Assembly: GCF_000485595.1 (NCBI RefSeq)
Contig: NW_014577540.1
Location: forward strand, 73,715 to 96,267
Direction: 5' to 3'
Source: Priapulus caudatus
Taxonomy: Eukaryota; Priapulida; Priapulimorpha; Priapulimorphida; Priapulidae
DNA length: 22,553 nucleotides
Made by a program: the position numbers and the translations under genes. The notes under the pieces are model-generated. The model did not search any database, was not told where the DNA came from, and saw only the letters and a program-made list of their open reading frames with translations. Below, in pieces: positions 8,667 to 17,839 of this stretch; position 1 is the first letter of the stretch, and every line of letters begins with the position of its first letter.

Positions 8667-9061
8667 ATAATATAGCTTGCTGAAAGACAGAGAGAGAGGA
8701 TGGCAGACCGAGGAAAGGCGGCGGGGAAAGATAGCTGAGGGGCGGTAGAAGAAAGAATTAGACTGAGTGAGGACAGGGAGGCAAGGGAAAGGACGCGAAG
8801 GCATAAAGTAGGTGTTTGTACCCTACATGCTAGGGCGCTCTTTTGACGACCCGTATAGCAGCGAGACACTTTACATGCAAGGTCTTCCTCCTATTTCTTA
8901 AATGATGTCGGACTGATGAAATGTTATCATAGAAATCTATGCTAGGATAACTCCTCTTCATTTTAAATGCATAATCGTTGCAAAATACGGTTTCTCTCGG
9001 GAGATATGCGCAGTGCGCGGCGCACTGTTTAGGCATGGCAGTGCCGTCTGAGGCAAACTTC
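8667..9061 (+). repeat. 395-bp tandem unit, copy A
   Basis: Begins ATAATATAGCTTGCTG and contains GGCGGTAG, then GGACGCGAAGGCATAAAGTA and CCTACATGCTAGG, then ACTCCTCTTCATTTTAAATG. The same order recurs in copy B starting at 9062. A fragment of the unit's end (ACTCCTCTTCAT around 8633) precedes copy A, so the array once had at least three units. Diverged and non-coding in appearance. Confidence 0.85.
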
Positions 9062-9365
9062 ATAATATAGCTTGCCTGGCGGGGAGAGGGGATGGGAGAC
9101 TGGGGAAAGGCGGCAGGAAAGATAGCTGGGGGGCGGTAGCGAAGAAGGAGGCTGTGCGAGCGACAGGGGGCAAGGGGAAGGACGCGAGGGCATAAAGTAG
9201 GTGTTTTGTACCCTACATGCTAGGCGCTTCTCCTAATCATAGAACACAGGTCTACTGATAAAAGTTTATTAGGGAAATCAATGCTGAGATACCCCCTAAC
9301 ACATTTTAAATGCATATTCATCACAAAATATAACTCTTTCTGGTGAGATTATTGCGCAATGCACT
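9062..9365 (+). repeat. 395-bp tandem unit, copy B (3' shortened)
   Basis: Begins ATAATATAGCTTGCCT. It shares GGACGCGAGGGCATAAAGTA and CCTACATGCTAGG with copy A, then TTTTAAATGCATATTC, and loses similarity after GCGCAATGCACTAAC. About 80% similar by eye, with many indels. Confidence 0.85.
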
Positions 9366-9684
9366 AACACACTCACGTAGCCAGATTGTTGTCCACTTTA
9401 AACGTATAAGAACGGCCGAAGAATATTATCTTGGCAGTCAACGGTGACCGACGTCGCAGCGCCATTTGCCCATATATTAGCATAGCTGGGAATCGTGGCG
9501 CGATGCTGCGAGCAAAGTGAAGCATGTAGATAAGATTTTACTATGCACACGAAATATTACTATCTACGAGATATTTACTTTTTTTACGGAGGAACGACAA
9601 CCGGCACCTCGCTGTCTGCCATTTTTGACTCGGGAATGTGACAAAAGGTGGCGCCAGTGTGCAGTGATCAGATCCGCAAAGGAT
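9366..9684. other. Unassigned sequence holding one copy of a dispersed 57-bp repeat
   Basis: 9496-9551 (TGGCGCGATGCTGCGAGC followed by GATTTTACTATGCACA) recurs with few changes at 10721-10777. A frame opening at 9517 reaches 9822 but runs through the dyad cluster and has no recognisable domain. Confidence 0.5.
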
Positions 9685-9800
9685 ATTCGCACCGCGGTGC
9701 GAATAAGGACACATTTTCTGCTATTCGCACCGCGGCGGTGCGAAAAGGACACGTTTGCTTGCTATTCGCACGCGCGGCACATTTGCCTGCTATTCGCATG
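9685..9800. repeat. Cluster of TTCGCACCGCGGTGCGAA dyads in a ~40-bp tandem repeat
   Basis: ATTCGCACCGCGGTGCGAAT (9685-9704) is a perfect 20-bp palindrome. TTCGCACCG/CGGTGCGAA (9724-9732 and 9736-9744) is a 9-bp hairpin with CGG between the arms. ATTCGCA recurs at 9764 and 9792 with decayed right arms. The spacing between starts is 38, 41 and 28 bp, and each unit is followed by AAGGACACATTT- or GCACATTTGCCT-like sequence. The first dyad also reads as a plausible operator-like or cruciform site. Confidence 0.9.
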
Positions 9801-9939
9801 CTTAGAGTTATTGACGCGGTGATTGCAGTAGAAACATAGAAGGCAAAGCCATGACAATGAGTTTACTCAATGTATGTTACATTAATACAATATGTAATAT
9901 CAAGAGTGTATTAGAATTCTTAATACTCTTCTGGTAAAT

Positions 9940-9949
9940 ATATATTATA

Positions 9950-10006
<57 letters not shown>

Positions 10007-10023
10007 ATATATATAATTATATA
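9940..10023. repeat. (TA)n tract
   Basis: Nearly pure TA dinucleotides with a few single-base slips. Confidence 0.95.
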
Positions 10024-10039
10024 CACCAGTTTATTTTAA

Positions 10040-10097
10040 GTTGTTCAGGCTCAACAACTATTAACCACAAAAATTTGAAGACAAATATTTTTGTGGT
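10040..10097. repeat. Two short adjacent hairpins
   Basis: GTTGTT/AACAAC (10040-10045, 10053-10058) encloses a 7-nt loop. ACCACAAAAAT/ATTTTTGTGGT (10064-10074, 10087-10097) is a perfect 11-bp stem around a 12-nt loop. They lie just after the (TA)n tract. Function unknown. Confidence 0.75.
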
Positions 10098-10668
10098 CGG
10101 ACTGTAGAGAAGGAGAGGGCGTAACGTTGATCAAGTTGACAGGGATTGGAGTAGAGAAATGTCTAATTTACAATTATCTAGAGAGGAAGGAACAGAGCTC
10201 CGGTCTGGAATGTTAGAAACAAAACGAAAACTGCATTTGGACGGATCCCTAGAAACCGACATATGGCAATACATGTTACGTGTCTGTCAAACTGTGTTGA
10301 GAAGATTCAGGGGATTCGCGACGTCAATGCAGCCAGATTGGTAACTTTTGTGAGCTGCTGCTAGAAGGGCGAACTCGAACGCAAGTGTTCTAAAGTTAAA
10401 ATATTTAGTAGAATATACGCTGGAATAGAAAGCGGCCACATCATACCCGAATCTGTACATGAATTCTCGCATTGATGGTGAAATGTTATTTAATAGTCCG
10501 GACTGCGGTAAAGATATACTTTTAAAATGGAGAAAATATTTGACGCTACAGCTTGGCATAAAAGTTAAATCCTATCACTTCAATGATAATAGATAATAAG
10601 GATTACCCGGCTGACGTAACATTAATGAAATTGAAATCAGTCAATAGATTGCGATGTCTAAAAAGTCG

Positions 10669-10670
<2 letters not shown>
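10098..10670. other. Unassigned sequence
   Basis: Single-copy-looking sequence. A 61-codon frame at 10159-10344 (starting MSNLQLSREEGTELRSG) has ordinary amino acid composition and could be an exon, but it has no recognisable domain and no splice evidence. I do not call it. Confidence 0.4.

Positions 10671-10716
<46 letters not shown>
10671..10716. repeat. (CA)n microsatellite
   Basis: A pure CA run of about 46 bp, immediately before the second copy of the 57-bp dispersed repeat. Confidence 0.97.
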
Positions 10717-10719
<3 letters not shown>

Positions 10720-10720
10720 G

Positions 10721-10777
10721 TGGCGCGATGCTGCGAGCGAATTGAAGCATTGTAGATCAGATTTTACTATGCACATG
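10721..10777 (+). repeat. 57-bp dispersed repeat, second copy
   Basis: TGGCGCGATGCTGCGAGC through ATTTTACTATGCACA matches 9496-9551 with a handful of differences. Copies are in direct orientation 1.2 kb apart. Confidence 0.85.
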
Positions 10778-10790
10778 TTGCTGTCAGCCT

Positions 10791-11031
10791 GGCCGGCTCC
10801 GCAAATTTTTTTTCCCCACTTCAGTTCCGGACCAACAGCAAATCAGCGCACCTACTATTCACTCGTACTTCCCTCGAAGCATACAATGTAAAATGAATAA
10901 CCGAACCCTAACACGTATGCGAACCCTAACACTAACTTATAATCCAACCATATATATCAGAACCAGTTTATTACAAAACACTATCTATGGTGGTCCGGAA
11001 CTCAAGTGGGAAAAAAATTTCGCGGCCGGCC
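10791..11031. mobile_element. MITE-like element with ~40-bp terminal inverted repeats
   Basis: The left end 10791-10834 (GGCCGGCTCCGCAAATTTTT ... TTCCGGACCA) is complementary to the right end 10991-11031 (TGGTCCGGAACT ... AAATTTCGCGGCCGGCC) with few mismatches. The interior is 156 bp of AT-rich non-coding DNA containing two GAACCCTAACAC phrases. Length and structure fit a non-autonomous DNA transposon. I found no clear target-site duplication, so the exact ends and superfamily are open. Confidence 0.75.
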
Positions 11032-11539
11032 TCCAGTTTGAACATATACAGTTAGCTGTTAGGTAGGGTTGTAACACCAACCAATTTACGCCGTCTCGTC
11101 GTCATCTCGACTGGTGCAATACGTGTGCTGTTGATGTATACTCGCTTAGGCCACACAATTAAAAAAATATTTGTTTTGCCCTCACACGACCCAGGCCTGA
11201 AAAGTTTGGGTAGGTAGGTAGGCTTTTTGCGGGGGGGGGGGGAGGTCTTTTTACAAATTCAGCATCGGTGTCTACATGCTCGGTGTGCTTCGTGCGGAGA
11301 TACCCTTTATGTTGAATGTTTGTTTTGCTTGGTACATATTATAATGTATTGCCTACAGATTTTATATAATGTACAGTGATACAATCTGCTAAAAAAAGCG
11401 GAAAGATCCATACAAATTTTTTATCGGCACCGTTTTGGCGGATCCGGTCGGGTGATTGCAAAACAAACAATGTTTTATTATGACCTTACTAAACATTTTA
11501 TAGCACTGTCCCCTGTCAAACTTGTCACATATCAGGAAA
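11032..11539. other. Unassigned sequence with a G12 run
   Basis: Contains three GTAG repeats (about 11209-11221) followed by a run of 12 G (11231-11242). The rest is AT-rich without recognisable features. Confidence 0.5.
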
Positions 11540-11783
11540 AGACAATATCCGTGTGTCCGTGTGTGTGCTGTAGATTTGTGTTGTGCGTGTGTATGTGGCA
11601 AGTGTGTGTGCGTTTGTGTGTGTGTGTGGTGTGTGTGTGTTGTGTGTTGTGTGTGCGTGCGTGCGTGCGTGCGTGCGTGCGTGTGCGTGCGTGTGTGTGC
11701 TGTCGTGCGCGCGTGCGTGTAATGTGTGGGTGGTGTGTTGTGAGAGAGAGAGAGAGAGAGAGAGAGAGCTCAGCGGCTGTATG

Positions 11784-11814
<31 letters not shown>

Positions 11815-12095
11815 TGAGTGTGCGCGCGTGCCGTGTAAGTGTGTGTGTGTGAGCCGAGAGAGACAGATAGTGTGTGTGTGTGTGTGTGTTGTGTGTGTGT
11901 GTGCTGTGTGTGTGTGTGTGTGTGAGCGAGAGAGAGAGATAGTGTGTGTGTGTGTGAGCGAGGAGAGAGAGAGAGATAGTGTGTGTGTGTGTGTGTGTGT
12001 TGTGTGTGTCGTGCGTGCGTGCGTGTGTGCGTGCGTGCGTGCGTGCGGCGTGCGCGCGCGCGCGCGTGCGTGTGTGTATATGTGTGTGTGTGTGT

Positions 12096-12127
<32 letters not shown>

Positions 12128-12151
12128 GTGGTGTGTGTGTGTGTGTGTGTG

Positions 12152-12194
<43 letters not shown>

Positions 12195-12198
12195 CGTG
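11540..12198. repeat. (TG)n microsatellite, compound, about 660 bp
   Basis: TG runs with TGCG-rich parts (11660-11715, 12010-12075), a (GA)n run (11741-11768) and several AGAGAGATAGTGTG junctions. Sense is opposite to the (CA)n block at 7259-7866. Frames crossing it are Cys/Val or His/Thr repeats and not genes. Confidence 0.97.
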
Positions 12199-12654
12199 TG
12201 GGACACCCTTGACATACACCAGGGTGAACATTCAGCCAGAGTGGACTTCAAATCAGGGAAGACTTTCATTCAATGTGTACATTCAACCAAGGTAAGTAAT
12301 TTTAATGAAGTTAGTTCGCATACAGGCTCGTTTATTTTGCATGTTTTCCAGCGATGGAATACACGCGGTGTGAAATCAAAGAGTATCACGCAGAATAGTC
12401 GATGTGTGTATGTTGTGTAAATAGGATAGTCCCGATGGAGTGCTGCCCGGAGAGCAGCCGTATTCGTGAAAACCGTTCTCGTCTGTGACATAATATAATT
12501 ATTTGACTATGGAATGGTATATGTATTTCGCGTGCCTGCGTCTCTTCTCTTCTCTCTCTCTCTATGGCGGAGGGGGGTGCTGTGCGCGCGCGCGTGTGAT
12601 TTTTAGCTATCGAAAACTTATGCCCTCCAGGCGCTGTGAGGTATATAGTCACAT
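12199..12654. other. Unassigned flank with a possible splice donor
   Basis: AACCAAGGTAAGTAATTT around 12287-12304 matches the animal 5' splice-site consensus well. The preceding ~90 bp are open in more than one frame but show no domain, so an exon is only a possibility. A TCTCTTCTCTTCTCTCTCTC stretch follows at about 12541-12563. Confidence 0.35.
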
Positions 12655-13453
12655 CAAGAGCTAATAATACCTAGAGTGTACAACGCGAAAAGCGGAAGAT
12701 AGTGCTATTTCACGACTACATTATTCTAGCTTTGCCTGCGAGTCTAGAATAATTTCATGGTATTGTATAAGCAGAATTCCCTGCTGCTCTACAACAAGAC
12801 AACCGCTTGTCAATACGATACTCCTAGGCGGAGATATCGGCTCCTAAACCTCCCCTCCCACATGCCTTACGCCGCTTCGCATCCACTTTATTCAGCTACC
12901 TACACGCGTCTAGGCATTGTTGGCTATCGGTTTCCAGTCACCGCTTGGAGCGCTGATAATTGATGTCACATGCCCAAATTTGGTACTCTTACTACACGCA
13001 TATAGTAACTGAGCGGCGTTGTAAAAACTTGATGGAGCCGGCTCCATCATGACGGGCATTAGCCGTGCTAGCGAAAGATAATGGAAGATAAGGGCATAAG
13101 GCGATGCCCCCAAAAGTCACCTATGATAACCGAAGCACCGTTCATATCATAAAGTTATCGCGGAAAAACCGAACTTTCAGCGAAGCAATGCTTAGACGCG
13201 TGTAGGTAGCTGAATAAAGTGGATGCGAAGCGGCGCAAGGCATGTGGAGGGGAGGTTTTAGGAGCCGATTCTCCGCCTAGGAAGTATCGTATTGACAAGC
13301 GGTTGGTCTTGTTGTAAGAGGCAAGGAATTCTGCTTAATGCAATACTATGAATGTATTCATCGACTCGCAGGCACAGTAGAATAATGTAGTCGTGAATAG
13401 CACTATTTTTCCTGTTTTCTGTTTGTACACTCTAGGTATTATTAGCTCTTTAA
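12655..13453. mobile_element. Foldback element with ~265-bp arms
   Basis: The left arm 12656-12919 (AAGAGCTAATAATACC ... CGCGTCTAGGCATTG) is the diverged reverse complement of 13186-13450 (CAATGCTTAGACGCG ... GGTATTATTAGCTCTT). Shared landmarks are GGCATGTGGAGGGGAGG and AGCTGAATAAAGTGGATGCG with their complements. The unpaired middle is 266 bp. TCACAT flanks both sides (12649-12654 and 13454-13459) and could be a target duplication. No transposase frame is visible, so this is a non-autonomous foldback or long-TIR MITE. Confidence 0.85.
13030..13049. repeat. Perfect 20-bp palindrome in the foldback loop
   Basis: TGATGGAGCCGGCTCCATCA is its own reverse complement. Its centre (about 13039.5) lies about 13 bp from the symmetry axis of the surrounding foldback arms (about 13053). 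Confidence 0.95.
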
Positions 13454-13459
13454 TCACAT

Positions 13460-13760
13460 TAACGGTGTAAGATTATACTTTTATATCTATATCAAGTGGC
13501 GTTGTCAGGTGGTCAGGCGAAATAGTCTTATTCTAGTTGTCATAACTATAGCAAATGCAGATATAATGAATAATTGTATTAGGTAAAATAAATTTTTGAT
13601 TGACAAACAAATTATCACTGACTTTTAGTAATTATGTTTATTATTATTTTATTTAAAACTGGGTTATAATCAGACAAAACTTTGTAAATGACAAATACGA
13701 AAATTAAGTAAAAGAAAACTGACATGTAAATAGTATTAAATTTGCAAGATAAATCATTCA
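13460..13760. other. Unassigned AT-rich sequence
   Basis: AT-rich DNA with no tandem or inverted structure and no open frame of note. Confidence 0.5.
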
Positions 13761-13985
13761 GTCACACTCACTCACTCACTCACACTCACTCACTCACACA
13801 CTCACGTCACTCACTCACTCACTCACTCACTCACTCACTCACTCACTCACGTCACTCACTCACTCACTCACTCACTAGTCACTCACTCACTCACTCACCC
13901 TCACTCACTCACTCACTCCCCTCTCACTCTCACTCTCACTCTCACTCTTACTCTCCACTCTCTCGCCTCTTTCTCTATCTCTGTC
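13761..13985. repeat. (CACT)n tetranucleotide tract grading into CTCACT and CT-rich repeats
   Basis: ACTCACTCACTC for about 160 bp with GTCACTCACT junctions, then CTCACT hexamers and CT-rich tail. The frame across it is Ser/His/Thr/Leu repeat. Confidence 0.95.
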
Positions 13986-14112
13986 TTTCTCTAACATTGA
14001 CAAGTCGAGATGCAAATTAACAGTGGCAGAGCAAATAGTGTGATGTTGTCAGCATGGTGGAAACATATTCATTGACATGATGGTGCTTATGGCAAGCCAT
14101 TACCCTCAAAAA

Positions 14113-14777
14113 TCATTTCTAAGAAATTTAAACCTAGAATCTCAATATCAATTTACAATGCATTAAATCAATTTACAAAGTTTAAAATTAATTTACAAAA
14201 GTAACAATTTATTTATAGAAACATAAGTTATAGTTACAATTTATTACATGTTTTAGGAATCAATTTTACAAGATTCTAATTAATTGATAACATTTCAAAA
14301 TCAATTTACGAATAACAAATCAAGTTATATTTCTAGCAATATTACAAATTACAAAGTCACAATTAATCATGTATCTACAAACCCAGTCTACTGGTTTGTA
14401 AATCATTCATAAAGCTACAATTTATTAACATGTTTACGAATCAATTTACAAGATTCTAAATTAATTTATAACATTACAAATCAATTTACGAAAATACAAA
14501 TCAAGTCACATAGTAATCATGTATCTACAAATCAATTCATAAAAGCCACAATTTATTTACATGTTTACGAATCAATTTACAAGATTCTAAATTAATTTAT
14601 AACATTACAAATCAATTTACGAAAATACAAATCAAGTCACATAGTAGTCATGTATCTACAAATCAATTCATAAAAGCTACAATTATTTACATGTTTACGA
14701 ATCAATTTACAAGATTCTAATTAATTTATAATTTACAAATCAATTTACGAAAATACGAATCAAGTCACATAGTATCT
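14113..14777. repeat. ~130-bp AT-rich tandem repeat with ATCAATTTACRAA sub-repeats
   Basis: Units contain GTATCTACAAATCAATTCAT, AAAGCTACAATTTATT, ACATGTTTACGAATCAATTT and AAATCAAGTCACATAGT in that order. GTATCTAC occurs near 14371, 14520, 14651 and 14778, about 125-150 bp apart. Short ATCAATTTACAA/GAA phrases recur several times per unit, so the repeat is itself built from a shorter motif. Earlier units are more diverged. Confidence 0.9.
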
Positions 14778-14962
14778 GTATCTACAAATCAATTCATAAA
14801 AGCTACAATTTATTAACATAACAAAGAATCAGCTTATTTACTTCCAAACCAACTTACAGCTTTGCCAATGAATTTACGTGCGCGCGAATAACTCCGCCTA
14901 TCAGGAGAAAGTTCAAATCAATTTACCAACTTCCAAATGATGAAACTCCCCAAAGCATGAAA
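14778..14962 (+). repeat. 185-bp terminal module, copy 1 (identical to 15431-15615)
   Basis: All 185 bases match copy 2 by direct reading. The module starts inside a 130-bp unit (GTATCTACAAATC) and ends at CCCCAAAGCATGAAA. After that, copy 1 enters purine satellite whereas copy 2 enters the outer segment of palindrome 1. A diverged inverted version lies at about 18010-18208. Confidence 0.95.
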
Positions 14963-15266
14963 TTGAGAGAAGGAGGAGGGGGAGAGGGGAGAAGGTGGTG
15001 GAGGAGTGGGGAGAAAGCGGTGTGAGAAGGAGAAGGCGGAGAAGCTAGTGAGAAGGAGAAAGAGAGAAGGAGGGGGAAGGGAGCTGGTGGAGGAGGAGGG
15101 GTAGAAGGGAGAAGCTGGTGGAGGAGCGGGAGAAGCTGGTGGAGAAGGAGGAAGGGAGAAGGGAGAAGGTGGTGGAGAAGGAGGCGGGAGAAGCTGTGGA
15201 GAGAGGAGGGGAAAGGGAGAAGGTAGTGGAGGAGGAGAGAAGGGAGAAGGTAGTGGGAGGAGGGGG
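14963..15266 (+). repeat. GGAGAAG-type purine satellite, short block
   Basis: About 300 bp of GGAGAAGCTGGTGGAGAAGG-like units, the same family as in both large palindromes. It sits between the first terminal module and resumed 130-bp units, without an inverted partner next to it. Confidence 0.93.
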
Positions 15267-15430
15267 AAGCGAAAATACAAATCAAGTACATAGTAGTCAT
15301 GTATGCTACAAATCAATTCATAAAAGCTACAATTTATTTACATGTTACGAATCAATTTACAAGTTCTAAATTAATTTATAACATTACAAATCAATTTACG
15401 AAAATACGAATCAAGTCACATAGTAATCAT
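15267..15430 (+). repeat. 130-bp AT-rich units, resumed
   Basis: Sequence returns abruptly to GAAAATACAAATCAAG and GTAGTCATGTATGCTACAAA, so the satellite block interrupts an array that is otherwise continuous with 14113-14777. Confidence 0.88.
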
Positions 15431-15710
15431 GTATCTACAAATCAATTCATAAAAGCTACAATTTATTAACATAACAAAGAATCAGCTTATTTACTTCCAA
15501 ACCAACTTACAGCTTTGCCAATGAATTTACGTGCGCGCGAATAACTCCGCCTATCAGGAGAAAGTTCAAATCAATTTACCAACTTCCAAATGATGAAACT
15601 CCCCAAAGCATGAAACTTCGAATGAACAGAGCATCCCGCACCCGACGCGCCATCTACCGTGTGTTGCCTATGGAACTGACTATGGTGTTGCCTATGTGAA
15701 GGGATTACGC

Positions 15711-15781
15711 ACGGCGGCCGTGTGGGCCAGATTCAATATGGCTATACGCACGGCGGCCGTGTGGCTGACTCAATATGGCTA
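15711..15781 (+). repeat. 38-bp direct duplication with CACGGCGGCCGTG dyad
   Basis: CGCACGGCGGCCGTGTGG occurs at about 15711 and 15749, each followed by a TCAATATGGCT-like end. CACGGC/GCCGTG form a 6-bp dyad around one G. Diverged counterparts are in the right arm near 17855-17915, so the duplication predates the inversion or was carried with it. Confidence 0.85.
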
Positions 15782-16876
15782 GGAATGAGGAAGGGGAGAA
15801 GGGAGAAGCTGGTGGAGAAGGAGGAAGGGGAGAAGGGAGAAGGTGGTGGAGAAAGAGGAAGGGAGAAGCTGGTGGAGAAGGAGGAAGGGGAGAAGGAAGA
15901 AGGTGGTGGAGGAGGAGGGGAGAAGGGAGAAGGTGTTGGAGAAGGAGGAGGGGGAGAAGAGATCGAGGTGGTGGAGGAGGGGAGAAGCTGGTGGAGAAGG
16001 AGGAGGGGGAGAGGGGAGAAGCTGGTGGAGGAGGGGGAGAAGCTGGTGGAGAAGGAGGAGGGGAGAAGCTGGTGGAGAAGGAGGAAAGGAAGAAGGAGGG
16101 GAGAAAGGAGCTGGTGGAGGAGGAGGGGTAGAAGGGAGAACTGGTAGGAGGAGCGGGAGAAGCTGGTGAGATGGAGAAAGGAGAAGGGAGAGGTGGTGGA
16201 GAAGGAGGCGGGGAGAAGCGCTGGGTGGGGAACACAGAAGGGGAGGGGAGAGGAGAAGGTAGTGGAGGAGGGAGAGAAGGGAGAAGGTAGTGAGGAGGGG
16301 GAGAAGGGAGAAGGTGGTGGAGAGGGGAGAAGGGAGAAGTGGGTGAGGAGGGGGAGAAGCTGGTAGAAAGGAGAAGAGAGAGAAGGAGGCAGAGAAGGGA
16401 GATGGTGGAGAGGAGGGGAGAAGGAGAAGGGGATAAGGAGGGGGATAAGGAAGGGCTGGTGAAGAGGAGGGGGAGAAAGCGAGAAGGTGGTGGAGGAGGG
16501 GAGAAGCGGGTGGAGAAGAGGAAGGGGAGAAGAGAGAAGGTGGGTGGAGAAGGAGGGAGAAGCTGGTGGAGAAGCAGGAGGGGGAGAAGGGAGAAGGGGT
16601 GAGAAGGAGGACTGGAGAAGCTGGTGTAGAATGATACAAGGGGAGAAGGGAGAGAGCTGGTGGAGAAGGAGGAAAGGGAGAAGGGAGAAGGTGGTGGAGA
16701 AGGAGGAGGGGGAGAAGCTGGTGAGAATGAAGAAGTGGATGCAGGGAGCAGCTGGTGGAGAAAGTGAAAACAGGAAGGAGAGAGCCCGGAGAAGTGGTGA
16801 GAAAGGAGGAGGGGAGAAGCTGGCAGAAGAAAGGAGGAAGGACGAACAGAAGAAGCTGGGGAGAGAAGGAGGCAGG
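15781..16876 (+). repeat. GGAGAAG-type polypurine satellite, left arm of palindrome 1
   Basis: Diverged units such as GGTGGTGGAGAAGGAGGAGG and GGGGAGAAGCTGGTGGAGAA, with strong purine bias on the plus strand. Its complement contains few stop triplets, which explains a 400-codon frame with no biological meaning. Confidence 0.95.
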
Positions 16877-16948
16877 GGACGAAAATGGAGAAGCGTTGCT
16901 CGGCGGCATTTTCATTGATGTATGCAGGGGGCTGGGTTGGCAAGATTC
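16877..16948. other. Central spacer of palindrome 1
   Basis: About 72 bp of non-satellite sequence at the strand-flip point. It contains a 7-bp dyad GAAAATG/CATTTTC (16881-16887, 16907-16913). It resembles neither outer segment. Confidence 0.75.
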
Positions 16949-17839
16949 TCCCTTCTCCCTCCTTTCTCCAGCCCGCTTCCTTCTCCCCCTCCTTATCCTT
17001 CCCCTCCGCCCCCTCCTCGCTCCACCATCTCGCCTTACTCCCCCTCGTCGCACCACCTTTCCCCTTCGCTCTCCCTTGCCCCTCTCTGCCAACACCTTTT
17101 TCTCCTCTCCCCCTCCTCCCACCACCTCTCCCCTTCTCACCCGCTCCTCCACCACGTCTCTCCCTTCACTCTCCCTCCCTCCACACCTTCTCCCTTCTCC
17201 CCCTCCCCTTCTCCACCAGCTTCTCCCGCCTCTTCTCCACGCACTTCTCCCTTCTCCCGTCTCCTCCTTCTCCACCACCACTTCTGCCTTCTCGCTTTCC
17301 ATCGCTTCTCCACTCAGCTTCTCCCTTCTCCGCCTTCTCATTCTCTCACCTAGCTTCTCCATGCCGCTCTCACACCCTTCTCCCTTCTCCGCCCTCCCCT
17401 TCTGCTCACCACCTTCTCCCCTCCTTCTCCAGCCACCTCTTCTTCTCCCCTCACTCCTTCTCTACCAGCTTCTCCCCCTCCTCTTCAACACCTTCTCCCT
17501 TCTCCACCAGCTTCTCCCTCTCCACCACCTTCGATCTCTTCTCGCCCTCCTGCTCTTCTCCAACACTTCTCCCTTCTCCGCCTCCTCCTCACCACTTCTC
17601 CCCTCTTCCCGACCTCCTCCTTCTCCACCAGCTTCGTCGCCCTCCTCCACCACCTCGATCTCTTCTCTCCCCTCCTCCTTGCTCCACACACTTCTCCCTC
17701 TCCCTCTCCTCCCCCACCTCTTCCTTCCCCTCCTCCTCTCTCCACTCAGCTCTCCTTCCCTTCTCCACCACCTTCTCCTTCTCCCCTTCCTCCTTCTCCC
17801 ACCTAGCTTCATCTTCCCTTCTCGCCATTCCTCATTCCT
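16949..17839 (-). repeat. Purine satellite in inverted orientation, right arm of palindrome 1
   Basis: CTTCTCCACCAGCTTCTCCC-type units, the complement of the left arm, but about 200 bp shorter and with different unit order. Confidence 0.95.

Noticed and set aside
9517-9822. 101-codon open frame
   Set aside because: Its second half is the dyad repeat cluster, and the first half has no recognisable domain.
10870-10935. Interstitial telomere (CCCTAA)
   Set aside because: Only two CCCTAACAC phrases separated by unrelated bases, inside a MITE-like element. No tandem array.
7259-12198. The (CA)n and (TG)n blocks as arms of one 5-kb palindrome
   Set aside because: Both are compound repeats with CG-rich and GA/CT interruptions, but the order of interruptions does not match clearly and the sequence between and beside them shows no inverted homology. 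Independent microsatellites are simpler.
12757-12963. 68-codon open frame
   Set aside because: Lies within the left arm of the foldback element. The matching right arm has indels that would break it, so there is no sign of coding constraint.
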